From contig CAJNDS010002659.1 in assembly GCA_905221605.1 (NCBI GenBank), positions 160,359 through 224,358 of the forward strand: 64,000 nt of DNA, written 5' to 3'. The position numbers were made by a program, and so were the translations under genes. Position 1 is the first letter of the stretch. Each line of letters begins with the position of its first letter. The notes under the pieces are model-generated. The model worked only from the letters and a program-made list of their open reading frames with translations. It ran no database searches and had not been told where the DNA came from. Shown here in pieces: positions 42,181-55,599 of the stretch. The DNA comes from Symbiodinium natans. Lineage: Eukaryota; Sar; Dinophyceae; Suessiales; Symbiodiniaceae.

Positions 42181-42256
42181 GGGTACTTGGAAATAATTTG
42201 TAGTTTTTTGTTACTATAAACCCTAAGGAGCAGCTAAAGTTGTAGTTTTGCTAGGA

Positions 42257-42421
42257 TGCCAAGTTCAGTTTCGTGGACCCCACAGAGAGCAAGCCAAGAA
42301 AGGATCTCCCCCAGTCCAAAAAACCTCAAGCTATGCTAGCCCCTGAGCCCGCGAAGAGCCCTTACTACCTAACGTGGAAGCCTTCGGAATATGTAGAGCT
42401 TCAAGGAATCCAGGAGGTCTG
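42257..42421 (+). other. Possible exon, unrecognised
   Basis: After TTTTGCTAG the frame DAKFSFVDPTESKPRKDLPQ stays open to a TGA at 42419. A CCCCCAG/TCC boundary might end it earlier. No family. Confidence 0.3.
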
Positions 42422-43051
42422 AGTTTTACGCCCCAAGCACGCACAACCCGAAGCACAGGATTGAGTTAGGGTCTCTTTGGGGGTAGCAGAAGTACAAGGG
42501 TCCGTGCTAGAATAGGTATCCTAAACTGGGATCCTAATTTCGAGTATGGGGTTGGGGTGCAGCAAAAAGCTCTTCAGTAGAAGCTGTAGAAGAAGTAGTA
42601 GAAGTGGTACATAGTGTTCGTCGTCGTCGGAGTGGCAGTGGTAGCGGTGGCGGTAGCGGTAGTTGCAGTTGTATCGAAGGCAGTCGACTCACTCACCATG
42701 GTCCCCAAGAAAAAAGCCTGGTTTTACCAACGACTGGCCTGACTGCAAAGGCAGGGGGACCAGAAATGCCAATGATTGCCGTCTTCCGTCGGGCCCGTGG
42801 GTGACCCCCAATGTCAATGGCACGTCCGGGCGAAATGCCGGAGTGACCGCCAGCGGTACCATTAAGAGAGGAGGACCCCCCTTTTTCATTCCTGGGTTGT
42901 TGGGGAACCAAAGAGCCCAAGAGTGATTACTGTGTGGTTTCAGGATTTGGCAACTGTGTTCCTCCAGAAAAGGGGGAGGCTAGAGGCTATAGGGCTTCAA
43001 CAACTAGGGGTTTGAGAGCCTTGTAAAGTTTAGGTCCATGGGCTTTTGCGA

Positions 43052-43258
43052 TGCCAAACTACCCACCTACCGACGTCCAGCTCGAACGGCAGGTTTAGAA
43101 ACCTGAGCCTTATGGTCTCGTCGACCCTGTGTCTAGCCAGGGTCTCTTGTACCCCGCACCCCTGAACCATCAGCTCTTCGGCCCTATCCTACACAGGCCC
43201 TTGCCCAAGATCCTTGCGACGCTCTATCAAGCGGGCCCTAAGCCCTTTACTCAACCCT
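43052..43258 (+). other. Coding-like stretch, unrecognised
   Basis: MPNYPPTDVQLERQ ends at a GTTTAG donor-like site. In another frame PEPYGLVDPVSSQGLLYPAP continues open to 43258, where a CCCTAAA tract (43258-43292) begins. Boundaries unresolved. Confidence 0.25.
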
Positions 43259-43404
43259 CACCCTAAACCCTAAACCCTAAACCCTAAACCCTTAGGGCTG
43301 CGCAGTGGGGTTCGGTCTCCACCATTTCGAGGCTACCGCTGTCAGGGCTGCCCCACGGGTGCCTGGAACCCGTGAGTTGAAGCTTGGGGACGCGTTTTGC
43401 AGGG

Positions 43405-43480
43405 GTTTTAGGGTTTAGGGTTTAGGGTTTAGGGTTTAGGGTTTAGGGTTTAGGGTTTAGGGTTTAGGGTTTGGGGTTTT
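43405..43480 (-). repeat. Telomere-like array, TTTAGGG orientation
   Basis: About 10 units. Further tracts at 43778-43820. Confidence 0.9.
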
Positions 43481-44369
43481 TGCTGGGGGGGCCTTGCAGC
43501 TGCTTGTTTCGGTTCCTTCTAAGTCCTAACAACGCCCCCAAAAAACGCTAAACCTTACCTTTAACATGACCCTTCATCATGGCAGTCCGGACAAGAACCT
43601 CCAGCAGAAGCTTGAAACTTTCTTTCCAGAAGTCGTCCATAGGTGTCCCAGCTTCAGGGAGTCCAGCCACAGCTGGGCAAGGAATTCGGGCCCCTTAGCA
43701 GGGGCTTCTAGGGTGGGAAAGCTGCAGGGGGCACACCTGCAAAGGGATACTGCTCCCTCCAACTGGAAGCCTCCAAGGTTTAGGGTTTAGGGTTCAGGGT
43801 TTAGGGTTTAGGATTTAGGGGCCCACTGAAGCCCCTTGAAACCCTACACTGCTGCTTAAAGCGCCTCTGACTGCCCCCTGCACCGTCTGCAAACTGGCAG
43901 AGCTCTGCGCACCCACTTTGACCCAAGGTCGAGGAAGAAAAACAGAGGGGCTCAAAGGGAGTTCTGTGAGCCTGCAAGACCTTGAGCTGGGGCCTTTTGC
44001 ACTTCCTTACGTCGTCGCGGGAAAGCGGGGGAGCCCTGAGCAGAAAGCATCCCATAGCCCGAAACTTTAGAAACTTTAGATCCCCTCGGTCTACCAAAGC
44101 TCGAGGAAACCTTCATTTCACTGGATGCAGCAGTGAATCTCGAGCCTAGAAGGTGCGAGAACATTGGCTTGTCAGGGACGTCGGGCCATGATGGGGGGCG
44201 GCAACAAGCCTGAAACCCGATACCCAAGCAGGCCCTACTCCGATAAGTTCAGCACCGAATATTGCGGTGATCTGCCATTATATAATGTGTAAATAACTGA
44301 ATACATACATATAAAGTATACATATATATATATGTTACAATATAACATATATACAAAATAGACCTATGT

Positions 44370-44487
44370 TCAGCAGAGAGTTGGGGCAGCCATTTTCGGT
44401 GATGGATGCGCTGCTGCATGGGGCGACTGGAAGCTCGGCGGGGACGGCACAGGCTTCCAACAGCAACTGAGGGACGTTCCGCAAACC
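44370..44487 (+). pseudogene. Single RCC1-like repeat fragment
   Basis: GAAIFGDGCAAAWGDWKLGG followed by DGTGFQQQLRDVPQ matches one blade of the protein encoded at 5066 (DGSVVTWG...GGDSS.VQ.QLRNV). It ends abruptly at a CCCTAAA array (44484-44566). It may be an exon of a related split gene or a dispersed fragment. Confidence 0.6.
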
Positions 44488-44587
44488 CTAAACCCTGAAC
44501 CGTGAACCCTAAACCCTAAATCCGAAACCCTAAACCCTAAACCCTAAACCCTAAACCCTAACCCTTCAAGCCTGTACTAGGCTGTAC

Positions 44588-44685
44588 TAGGTGGGCCCTT
44601 GGGACTTGTGTTTCTTTTCCCTTTATTGGGTTCAAGAGGATATCATTCACCAATATTTTTTCAGAGGATTTTAAGGGCCATCATC
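44588..44685 (+). mobile_element. TAGGCCCTTGGGA dispersed element, copy
   Basis: GGGCCCTTGGGAC, TTTTCCCTTTATTGGG, TTCAGAGGATTTTAAGGGCC. Confidence 0.6.
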
Positions 44686-44849
44686 ATGTAGTATCGCAGA
44701 ACTGCTGAATCCAAACCAACAAGCCTAAACACCCCCAGCCACAGACGAAACCCTGTACTTGTAACCCATTTATAAGCCCCTTAAGTGCCCTAATCTGGTT
44801 ATAAGAAACAGGAGAGAGGAGGAATTTTGTTCTGGATTCAAGTTTTAAG

Positions 44850-44965
44850 GCTTAGGCTTCAGGGTTTAGGGTTTGGGCTTTTAGGGCTTAACTTAGGGTT
44901 CAATATAGGGTTTAGGGTTTAGGGTTTAATATAGGGTTTAGGGTTTAGGGTTTAGGGCTCAGAGT
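44850..44965 (-). repeat. Telomere-like tract
   Basis: TTTAGGG with TTTAATATAGGG breaks, ending about 140 bases before the unknown gene. Confidence 0.85.
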
Positions 44966-45107
44966 TTGGAATCCCGCCCGAAACAAGACTGCGGAACTTG
45001 CCGCGGGATCTGTTCTGGAGCTCTGCATATTGGCCCTCCCGCTGCCCAGCTAGCCGGATCAAACTGCGAAGGGTCCGGTGTCCTCGGTTTTCAAATTCAG
45101 GAGGGCG

Positions 45108-45944
45108 ATGCCTGCGGTAGCAATGGACGACTTTGTGGTTTCTGGCCATTCGCGGAGTTTCCTCTTTGCAGATGCCGATCACCATGTTGGCATACCGTCT
45201 GGGCTGGTGGCCCACGGGCAGGTGCTGCGATCACAGAGCCCGGTGGCGCTCTTCCTGGCAGGGAAGACCAGTGCCCAAGAGCTGCTGCGCAGCGGCCCAA
45301 ACGGCGGCACCATGCCCATCCACACGGCGGCAGCCGTGGCACACAAGCTGCTGGGTTGTGGAGGCTATCCCAGCGACAATACGCTGCTGGGAGTGGGGTA
45401 CCAGAATGCCGAGGCCATCACCATGAACCCCGAGATGCGAATCCGCACCAAGCTCCGCAACACGGGCATGTCCGCTGCCGAGGATCCAGATGCCCTTGAA
45501 GAGATGTGGTCAAGCCGCTTTGATAGGCAGTGGCGAAGGGGCTTAGATGTCGCGGCAGCCAATGAGTGTCGGCGTCGGTCACGTAAAGCAAAAGCAGCAC
45601 CAGTGGAGCTCGGTGACAAGGGCTCGGCTTTCAAGCCCTGGGAGTTGCAACGTGGGGTGCTGCGAGCCTTGGATGGATTCATGGTCTTCGGCCGCGTTCC
45701 CAAGGAGGCCTTCTGCTACCGCGCGCTGTTGCAAGGGGACTCGGAGCAAGGGCTACTGAGGCTCTATGTCAACGAGTCCTGCTTGCCAGCGGACGCGCCA
45801 GAGCTACCCCAGGGCCCAGCGCCGGCCTCTGTGGTGCATGAACCTGGGCTGTTGTTACGCATGGAACTACCTAAAACAAGAAGTTTCGGCTACCAGAATA
45901 GAAGGTTAGGTTGTATAAAAACACATAAAATCGCCTTACTGTGA
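45108..45944 (+). CDS. Unrecognised protein, C-terminus altered by a repeat-derived end
   Basis: About 278 residues from the ATG at 45108; a second ATG at 45123 is possible. An acceptor-like AAATTCAG lies 8 bases upstream, so this may be an internal exon. Coding character is good (GC-rich third positions, no stops for 840 bases). Visible stretches include GLVAHGQVLRSQSPVALFLA, GGYPSDNTLLGVGYQNAEAI, a basic NECRRRSRKAKAAP and FMVFGRVPKEAFCYRALLQ. No signal peptide, membrane segment or catalytic motif is recognised. The last codons (GCIKTHKIALL) coincide with GGTTGTATAAAAAC, a piece of the inverted end of the element at 40718, so the native C-terminus was probably replaced or the true exon ends earlier. 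Confidence 0.55.
   Translation: MPAVAMDDFVVSGHSRSFLFADADHHVGIPSGLVAHGQVLRSQSPVALFLAGKTSAQELLRSGPNGGTMPIHTAAAVAHKLLGCGGYPSDNTLLGVGYQNAEAITMNPEMRIRTKLRNTGMSAAEDPDALEEMWSSRFDRQWRRGLDVAAANECRRRSRKAKAAPVELGDKGSAFKPWELQRGVLRALDGFMVFGRVPKEAFCYRALLQGDSEQGLLRLYVNESCLPADAPELPQGPAPASVVHEPGLLLRMELPKTRSFGYQNRRLGCIKTHKIALL
45908..45924. mobile_element. Partial end of the 40718-type element
   Basis: AGGTTGTATAAAAACAC shares 14 consecutive bases with the inverted end at 40718. No partner end is found downstream within 1 kb. Confidence 0.5.
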
Positions 45945-46194
45945 GAACTTCAGACTGATTCTGCCAGTGCAGACCCCAAACAGCGACTACATGGGGGACA
46001 CGAAGAGCATGTGCCAGGGGGACTGGAGAGAATCAAGACAACTCCAAGAGCACCTTAACAGCTCACCAAGAACACTCCGGAAGTCAGCGGCATACTGCGT
46101 TTCGTGAGACCCGCCGTCCAAAAGCGACGACAGCTTCGCATGTCGGGAAGACGGACGTCCCAAAAGCGACGACGCCGCACGAGGATGGCGATGT

Positions 46195-46535
46195 GGATGT
46201 GCACGGCGCCTAGGCGAGAGCGCGATATCATCGCGAGTTGCAATTCGCCATAGCGTGGCCACGCGAAGCGAACGCATCCAACGGCCCAGCATGCCGGAAA
46301 CCACGTGCCTGCCACGTTTTCAGGGCGCGGATCAATGCAACCCTCAAGAAGTCAGAAGTGCACGGGGCCTAGGCGGGAGCACGATTTCCACCCGTAATCA
46401 CCACTGCCACAAAATGCGCACGGGTTCTAGGCGAGAGGGCGATGCGACAATATCCACGAAGCAACAAGCATGCAAATTTTTCGATGTGTCAGAGCCCCGA
46501 GAAATCCGTGGACCTAGACGAGAGCGCCCGTGTAT
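46195..46535 (+). repeat. Dispersed 26-bp motif GCACGGxGCCTAGGCGAGAG
   Basis: Four imperfect copies at about 46200, 46355, 46421 and 46507 at irregular spacing. The surrounding sequence has open frames without family signature. Confidence 0.55.
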
Positions 46536-46559
46536 GCAGGGGCGCCGCGGCGGCCACTA

Positions 46560-47640
46560 ACATATGGGTTTGGGGTTAGCAGAGGTTGTTTGGTTATAAG
46601 CAGGTTTTGCAGAACTTAAAGAAAGCTAGCATTGAGGTTACAAAACGTTAATTACAAAAAATGAACACGAAAATACTGAAAATACAACACAGAACGAAAA
46701 AACGAAACGCACATTGGCTTTTCATCAATACAGGAATACAGTCAGGGGTTTAGGTTTTGGGGTTGGCGTTTTTTGAAGCGCCTACTTCTAAACCGCACAC
46801 AGACCTCAACCCAAACACCCAAGACCCAGACCCATTCTTAAACTCTAGACCCCACACCCTAAACCCTGCGAACCCTAAACTCTAAAGTGCAAATGCCATA
46901 AACCCCAAACCCTAAACCCTTAACAGGACGTAGCCAGCCTGGTCTTAGGGTTTGCGGGTTAGGGTTTGAGGAGTTAAGGGTGTTTCCAGTTTTGTGGTTT
47001 CAGGATTGTAGTTTAGGGATGCTTATACGAGTTTAGGGTTAACGGTTTCAAGTTTGGGGTTGGCTTGGTTTGGGGTTGAGGGTTTTTGGAGTTGCGGGTT
47101 GAGTGTTTGAGGTTTAGGGTTGAGGGTGTGAGGAGTTTAGGGTTGAGTGTTTCAGGGGGTTCGCCCCAAAACCCGAAAACCCAAACCCTCCACCTCGAAA
47201 GCTTAAACCCTTAACCCAAGTCAAAAACACCAAACCCCTAAAACCCCAAAGCCTAAACCCTAAACCTAAACCCCAAACTCTAAACACCTGACCCAAAGCC
47301 TAAAACTAAACCCTAAACCCCAAACCCTAAAGCTCCAAAGCTTAAACCCTAAACCCCAAATCCTAAAGCCTAAGCCCCCCCCCCCCCCCATAAACCCCCA
47401 ACACGCCACGGCAACCCCGACCCCTCAACCTTAATCACTCCCCCAACGCACACAAGAACAGCTTGAGGGTTAAGGGTTTTCAGGGTTGAAGGCTTTAGGG
47501 CTTAGGGTCTTTCAGGGTGTTCAGGGTCTTTTAGGGTGTTTAGGGTGTTTAGGCTTTTAGGTTCCTGGGGTGTTTAAGGCTGTTTAGGATGTTTAGGGCT
47601 CTAGGGCCCTAGGGTTTTTCCCCACCCTCGGTGTGGGGTT
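46560..47640. repeat. AT-rich stretch then highly degenerate telomere-like words
   Basis: 46570-46730 is AT-rich unique DNA. From 46740 to 47640 CCCTAAA and TTTAGGG words in both orientations are mixed with decayed variants. No gene seen. Confidence 0.6.
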
Positions 47641-47727
47641 GTTAGAATTTAACTTCAACTCTTCTCCTCGGAACTCTTCTCCTCGCCCGATCTACTCCGT
47701 GTCCCTGAGTGCCCAAACCCAGACTCT

Positions 47728-47970
47728 CCTGGAGTGCCCAACCCCAGAGTCTCTCTGGAGTGCCCAACCTAGAGTCTGCCCTGGAGTGCCCAACCCCAGA
47801 ATTTCCCCGGAGTGCCCCCAGTTTCAGAGTCTCCCTACAGGGCCCAACTCCAGAGTCTTTCTGGAGTGCCCCCCAACCGCAGACTCTCCCTGGAGTGCCC
47901 AACCCCAGAACGTCCCCAGAGTGTCCAGCCCCAGAGTGTCCCTGGAGTGCCCAACCCCAGAGTATCTCTA
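47728..47970 (+). repeat. ~27-bp minisatellite, about nine units
   Basis: Unit close to CTGGAGTGCCCAACCCCAGA plus GTCTCTC, with unit-to-unit variation. The open frame across it is a by-product of a unit length divisible by three. Confidence 0.85.
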
Positions 47971-47999
47971 CCAAGAGAGGGTGGGGATGTTCGAAGTAA

Positions 48000-48630
48000 A
48001 ATAATTAGGTTGTTTTAGGGTTTACGGCTTTTAGGGTTTAGGCTTTTAAGGGTTTGGGTATTTTCGGGTGTTTAGGGTTTTTCGTGTTTGTGCAGGCAAA
48101 AATATCGACTGACAGAAGCCAAAACTGCAATCGTCGATTACCGAAACAAACGAAACAAAACAACTTAAAAACCAAAAACCGTTCTGACACGATACAAAAA
48201 TGTTAAACAAAAACAACAGTCATAAACAAATATGAAAAGTCCCTAACTTGTCCTAGCTTGTGTAACTTTTCCTTACCACCTTATACCCTGAAGGAATGTT
48301 ACAAACAGTTACGCCAGGTTACGAGAGGTTATACCTAGGTTCCTACGTCCCGGCTAGCCCAAAAGCCATGTGCTAGCATGCAATCTAATCTCCTTACCGT
48401 GAACGCGAGAGCCCTTAGCGTCGACACTGTTTGGGAAATATCCTTAGCAGAACCCAGGAACCGTCAGGCGACGGACAGCCATCCTCGACCAAGTGCGGTC
48501 GGACCACCTACCGGCTGGTGTGCGTAGGCTCATTGGCTGAGTTTGGGAGTACTATACTTTAGTACGTTTTTTGGTTCTGGGTTTCTAGTATCGCTACCTT
48601 ATACCTAAACAAAGTGTCTACTTGTTTCCC
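48000..48630. other. No exon confirmed upstream of the 48.6-kb gene
   Basis: AT-rich sequence, plus a partial duplicate (48525-48547) of the start of the next exon. Confidence 0.4.
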
Positions 48631-48632
48631 AG

Positions 48633-51835
<3,203 letters not shown>

Positions 51836-51919
51836 TGCAGGAGCTTACATATTCCAAGACATGATCCCTCTATCGCCCCCTGAATATCTTTAAGATAAAG
51901 CCGCCCGAGATCTGCTAGG

Positions 51920-52012
51920 CCCTAAACCCTAGACCCTAAGCCCTAAACCTTAAACCCTAAACCCTAAACTTTAAACCCTAAACCCTACAAACCCTATAAC
52001 CCCTAAACCCTA
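51920..52012 (+). repeat. Degenerate CCCTAAA tract before an exon-like segment
   Basis: Ends at CCCTAAG/CGCCGTGGC, after which RRGWVTELLSETWARRGQ is open for about 70 bases. Confidence 0.75.
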
Positions 52013-52165
52013 AGCGCCGTGGCTGGGTGACAGAGCTGCTCAGCGAGACCTGGGCCCGACGCGGACAGAGCTCGGGGCCTCGGGGCCCATGGTGTGAGCA
52101 GGAAGAGAGCGCCATGTGAGCTGTGCACGCTTGTGCATCTGCCTCTAATGGGTGTAGGGTTCAGG

Positions 52166-52258
52166 GTTTAGGGTTTCCGAAATTAAGGGTACCTTCTTGG
52201 GGGTCCTTGTAAGGGAATCCATTTATTTGGGGGTCTACTTAGGGTTCCCATATTTTCG
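52166..52258. mobile_element. CGAAAATAGGGG element copy
   Basis: TTTCCGAAATTAAGGGTACC and GGTTCCCATATTTTCGTTCA are imperfect inverted ends; the core GGGGGTCCTTGTAAGGGAAT is family-like. Confidence 0.55.
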
Positions 52259-52577
52259 TTCACATATCATAAAGAGAGGGTTAAGGCCATCATAAAGTAG
52301 CCCCGAGACCTAAGCAATTGGCTCACATTTCATGGCTCACGAAGGTTGCCTCAAAGCCTTGGCACCGCACCTGGAGGCCCGAAGGCAGTGTGCTTAGGGC
52401 TTGAGGCTGCTTAGGGCTCAGGAGCTGGGTTGGTGCACTCTGACTGGCCAGGAAGGTTCTCCTCAAACGTATCTTGCAAAATCTTGCCGCCCTCCGCGGG
52501 CCATGCCAGAACACCCCAGACGGAGCCCAGGTGGCTGTTACGCGTGCACGTTCTGGAATTCCCCCGAAGCGTCCGCT

Positions 52578-52640
52578 CCCCCCCCCCCCCCCCCCCCCCC
52601 CTCCCCCCCCCGCTCCCCCTCCCCGCTCCCCCCCACCCCG
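52578..52640. repeat. C-homopolymer with CT interruptions
   Basis: Long C run. Intergenic. Confidence 0.9.
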
Positions 52641-53013
52641 TCAATCTTCAGCCACGCCCCCCTAAACCCTAAACCTCAACACCCTAAACCCGAATGATCC
52701 GGGGAGCTGAAGATCGGTTCAACTTGAAACCTCTCGGTCGGAAGCGTTCAGAAGACCTCTGAAGCCTTGGCTGCCAAGTGTTACAGAGTTGGCCCTCACC
52801 AATTGAAAGCTGGGATTAAGGGTTCGAGGTTTATAGAGCTTAGGTCTTAACAGCACTCCTTCCGAGGGGCCGAGACCCCCCGCAGTGACAACCTTGCCGT
52901 TTATGTTTGTTTATGAGGAATGTGGTTTTGTTTTGTTGCATAACCCTAAAAGACATTCTTACGTAGTTCCCAATTCAAGCAGCAAGCATTCAAGCAGCAA
53001 GCAACCTCCCAGC

Positions 53014-53870
53014 ATGTCGAGCGTGGCTGACGGACATCGCTCCGGGCTGCTGTGCGCGGCTGCGCCGGCGGTGGCGCTGCTGGTGGCGAACGCCCGCCCA
53101 GGCATCAAAGCAGGCTTTCCTGTTTGTGGTCGATTAGCTTCTATGATTTTAGCGCAATATGCTAGAGGATCTACATACATATACATATATATATATAATT
53201 GAATACATACACTATGTGTAATACATGTTTTTGTATTAATTTTAGCCCTCCCCCCCCTCCCCACCAGGCCTCCATGTTTAAACCAGGCTTGGGCTTGGAA
53301 CGCTGTTCTTACAACTTTACTCGTGCACGGGACAACCGATGCTCTGAATGCCTACCTCAACAACCGGCGCTCCAAATAACTACACAAGACATGAAATTTA
53401 CGAGTCGGTTCCGGTAAGCTTTAGAGATGTAAAACCCAATATGGACAGCACTTTTCTGTAGTGAGCCCCCAAACACATCGAGAGCAAAGACGGGCCCCAT
53501 TTAGCACCATTTAGCACCTTCTTTCACGTTGAGTGGAAGGAGGAGGACCTTCCAATGCCTCAGCAACGAAGCCTCAGCAACGAAGCCTCAGCATCCCCCA
53601 AACCCTGCAGATCCTTCAACCTTTGAAGATCCATAATTAGCCCTCTCCAAAAAACGGAAAACCCGCAAACATTGAGCAGGTCCAAATGTGCAGGGCTTCT
53701 TGCTCTCCACTTCTCGGCGCACCACGCCTGCGTGGTCACGGCAGAGTCTTCGGGCGGCCCATGTGGAAGTGGCCGGGAGCCAGGGGCTCAGCTGCGTCTT
53801 TGTGAAGGATGACAAGCATGACATGTTTGCCAATGCCTTTTCAAGTTCTGATCACATGCATGCCATTTAG
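53014..53870 (+). CDS. Possible small split gene, unrecognised
   Basis: An ATG at 53014 opens MSSVADGHRSGLLCAAAPAV followed by ALLVANARPGIKA, a hydrophobic N-terminus like a signal or anchor, up to a GC donor region near 53116. Next, 53268-53413 has acceptor CCCACCAG and donor TTCCG/GTAAGC; its most coding-like frame reads AWNAVLTTLLVHGTTDALNA. Finally 53690-53870 (after AATGTGCAG) reads HVEVAGSQGLSCVFVKDDKH and ends at TAG. Phases between these parts could not be reconciled, so they may be three separate fragments. Confidence 0.3.
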
Positions 53871-54204
53871 ACTGGTGTTTTTCCTCCAGCCGGCAGCAGG
53901 AAGCATTACAGACCGAAGCTAGTCGATGTAGAGTTTCCGGCATCAAAGAGCTTCGCACAGGCGGATCCTTGAGGGGAGGGGGGGTGCGCCACAACCCCAT
54001 GTGGGATGCATCCCATGCACAGCATTGCAGCCTCTCTGGCAAGAGCAACCATGCAAGTGGTGGTGGTCTGCGCTGCCATAAACTGATTCTACAGCCGAAT
54101 CCTGGTCCTAGGTAAGAGGATGCCAGCAAAGAAGACGGTTCGGGGGCGTAGCCGATGCCTAACACCTTTTGTCCTAAACCCTCAACGCTCACCAAAGCCC
54201 GAAA

Positions 54205-54260
54205 CCCAAAACCCTAAATCCTAAACCCTAAACCCTAAACCCTAAATCCTAAACCCTGAT
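54205..54260 (+). repeat. Telomere-like tract
   Basis: CCCTAAA with CCCTAAATCCTAAA variants. Confidence 0.85.
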
Positions 54261-54563
54261 ACCTGATACCCCTTAACACTTGGCATCCAAAGGCTTGGTG
54301 GATGTGGCCGAAATCCAGTCCAAGCGCAGCAGCTGGTGCTTTCGAAGTCCCAACTTTGGGGCCTTCAAGGCTTGTAGGGTGTGGTAGGGCGGTTTCACTC
54401 GTGTGCCATCTAGATATAGCAGGTTGAGGACTTTGTTTTTGTTTGGGGGGCGGGGGTGTGAGATTTGATGTTGCTGTTGGTTTTTGGGGGTGCCCAGGAC
54501 GCCCAAACCCCAACACCCCGCACGAACCAAAGCCCTGCCCCAAATCCATACTCTAGACTCTAG

Positions 54564-54608
<45 letters not shown>

Positions 54609-54659
54609 TCACCCCCCCCCCAATGGACCCACCGCGGATGGCAGCCGAGTCCTAGCCAG

Positions 54660-54790
54660 ATCAAGGCAAAAAACAACAAAACAAGAAACTAACAAAAACC
54701 AACAAACCAAAAAAATCCAAAAAACCAAAAAAAAACCAACAAAACCAAAAAAACCAAAAAAACCAAAAAAAAACAAAAAAAAAACATCAT
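54660..54790. repeat. A-rich (AAACCAA)n stretch, mirrored at 55240-55300
   Basis: The T-rich GTTTTTTTTG run after the palindrome is its complement, extending the dyad. Confidence 0.75.
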
Positions 54791-54792
54791 TT

Positions 54793-55237
54793 CCAAAACT
54801 ATGGGGCTGGGGCCTCCAAAAGATGGTTTTTTTGGTTTTCTCGAGAAAAAGATGGTTTTTTTGGTTCGAAACCATCTTTTTCTCGAGAAAAAGATGGTTT
54901 TTGAGCAGCCGCTCTTCGAAAAAACCATCTCTTTCTCGAGAAAAAGATGGTTTTTGGAGATCTTGTCCTGGAAAAACCATCTTTTTCTCGAGAAAAAGAT
55001 GGTTTTACCAGGACAAGACCTCCAAAAACCATCTTTTCTCGAGAAAAAGATGGTTTTTCAAGGACAAGATCTCCAAAAACCATCTTTTTCTCGAGAAAAG
55101 ATGGTTTTTCGAAGAGCGGCTGCTCAAAAACCATCTTTTTCTCGAGAAAAAGATGATTTCGAACCAAAAAAACCATCTTTTTCTCGAGAAAACCAAAAAA
55201 AAAACATCTTTTGGAGGCCCCAGCCCCATAGTTTTGG
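54793..55237. repeat. Nested 445-bp palindrome of CTCGAG-centred hairpins
   Basis: Outer arms CCAAAACTATGGGGCTGGGG and its complement close the structure. Inside are eight or nine small palindromes centred on TTTTTCTCGAGAAAAA. The linkers between them pair outward from the centre: TTGAGCAGCCGCTCTTCGAA with its reverse complement, TTGGAGATCTTGTCCTGGA with its near complement, and TTGGTTCGAA with TTCGAACCAA. The centre is near 55015. Confidence 0.9.
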
Positions 55238-55599
55238 AAAAGATGGTTTTTTTGTTTTTTTTGTTTTTTTTGTTTTTTTTGGTTTTTTTGGTTTTCTCGA
55301 GAAAAAGATGGTTAAGTTTTAGGGGTTTAAGCCTCGTGCACTACAGGGTTATAAGGTTCTAATCCTATAGGTATTGCCTTAAGCTTTAACCCTAAACCTT
55401 TAACTTTAAACCCTGCAGGGTTAACCCCGTGAGAAATTTAGAGATAGACCCCGAAAAGACCCTAAACCTTCTTACACGGTGTAATGGTTTAAAAACCGAT
55501 AAGACATGTATACCTTCAGCGCCTGTAGGGTTCAAGCCTTTGAACGTGCTAGACCCCTATAGGGTGCTAAGGTTCTGACCCTAAAGGGTTTAGGGTTAA

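Noticed and set aside
47633-48004. Proline-rich ORF PNPRISPECP and similar
   Set aside because: Created by the 27-bp minisatellite whose unit length is a multiple of three.
54484-55362. 292-residue plus-strand frame with KDGF and KPSFSRE repeats
   Set aside because: It is open because the CTCGAG hairpin units lack stops. The minus strand gives near-identical peptides, as expected for a palindrome.
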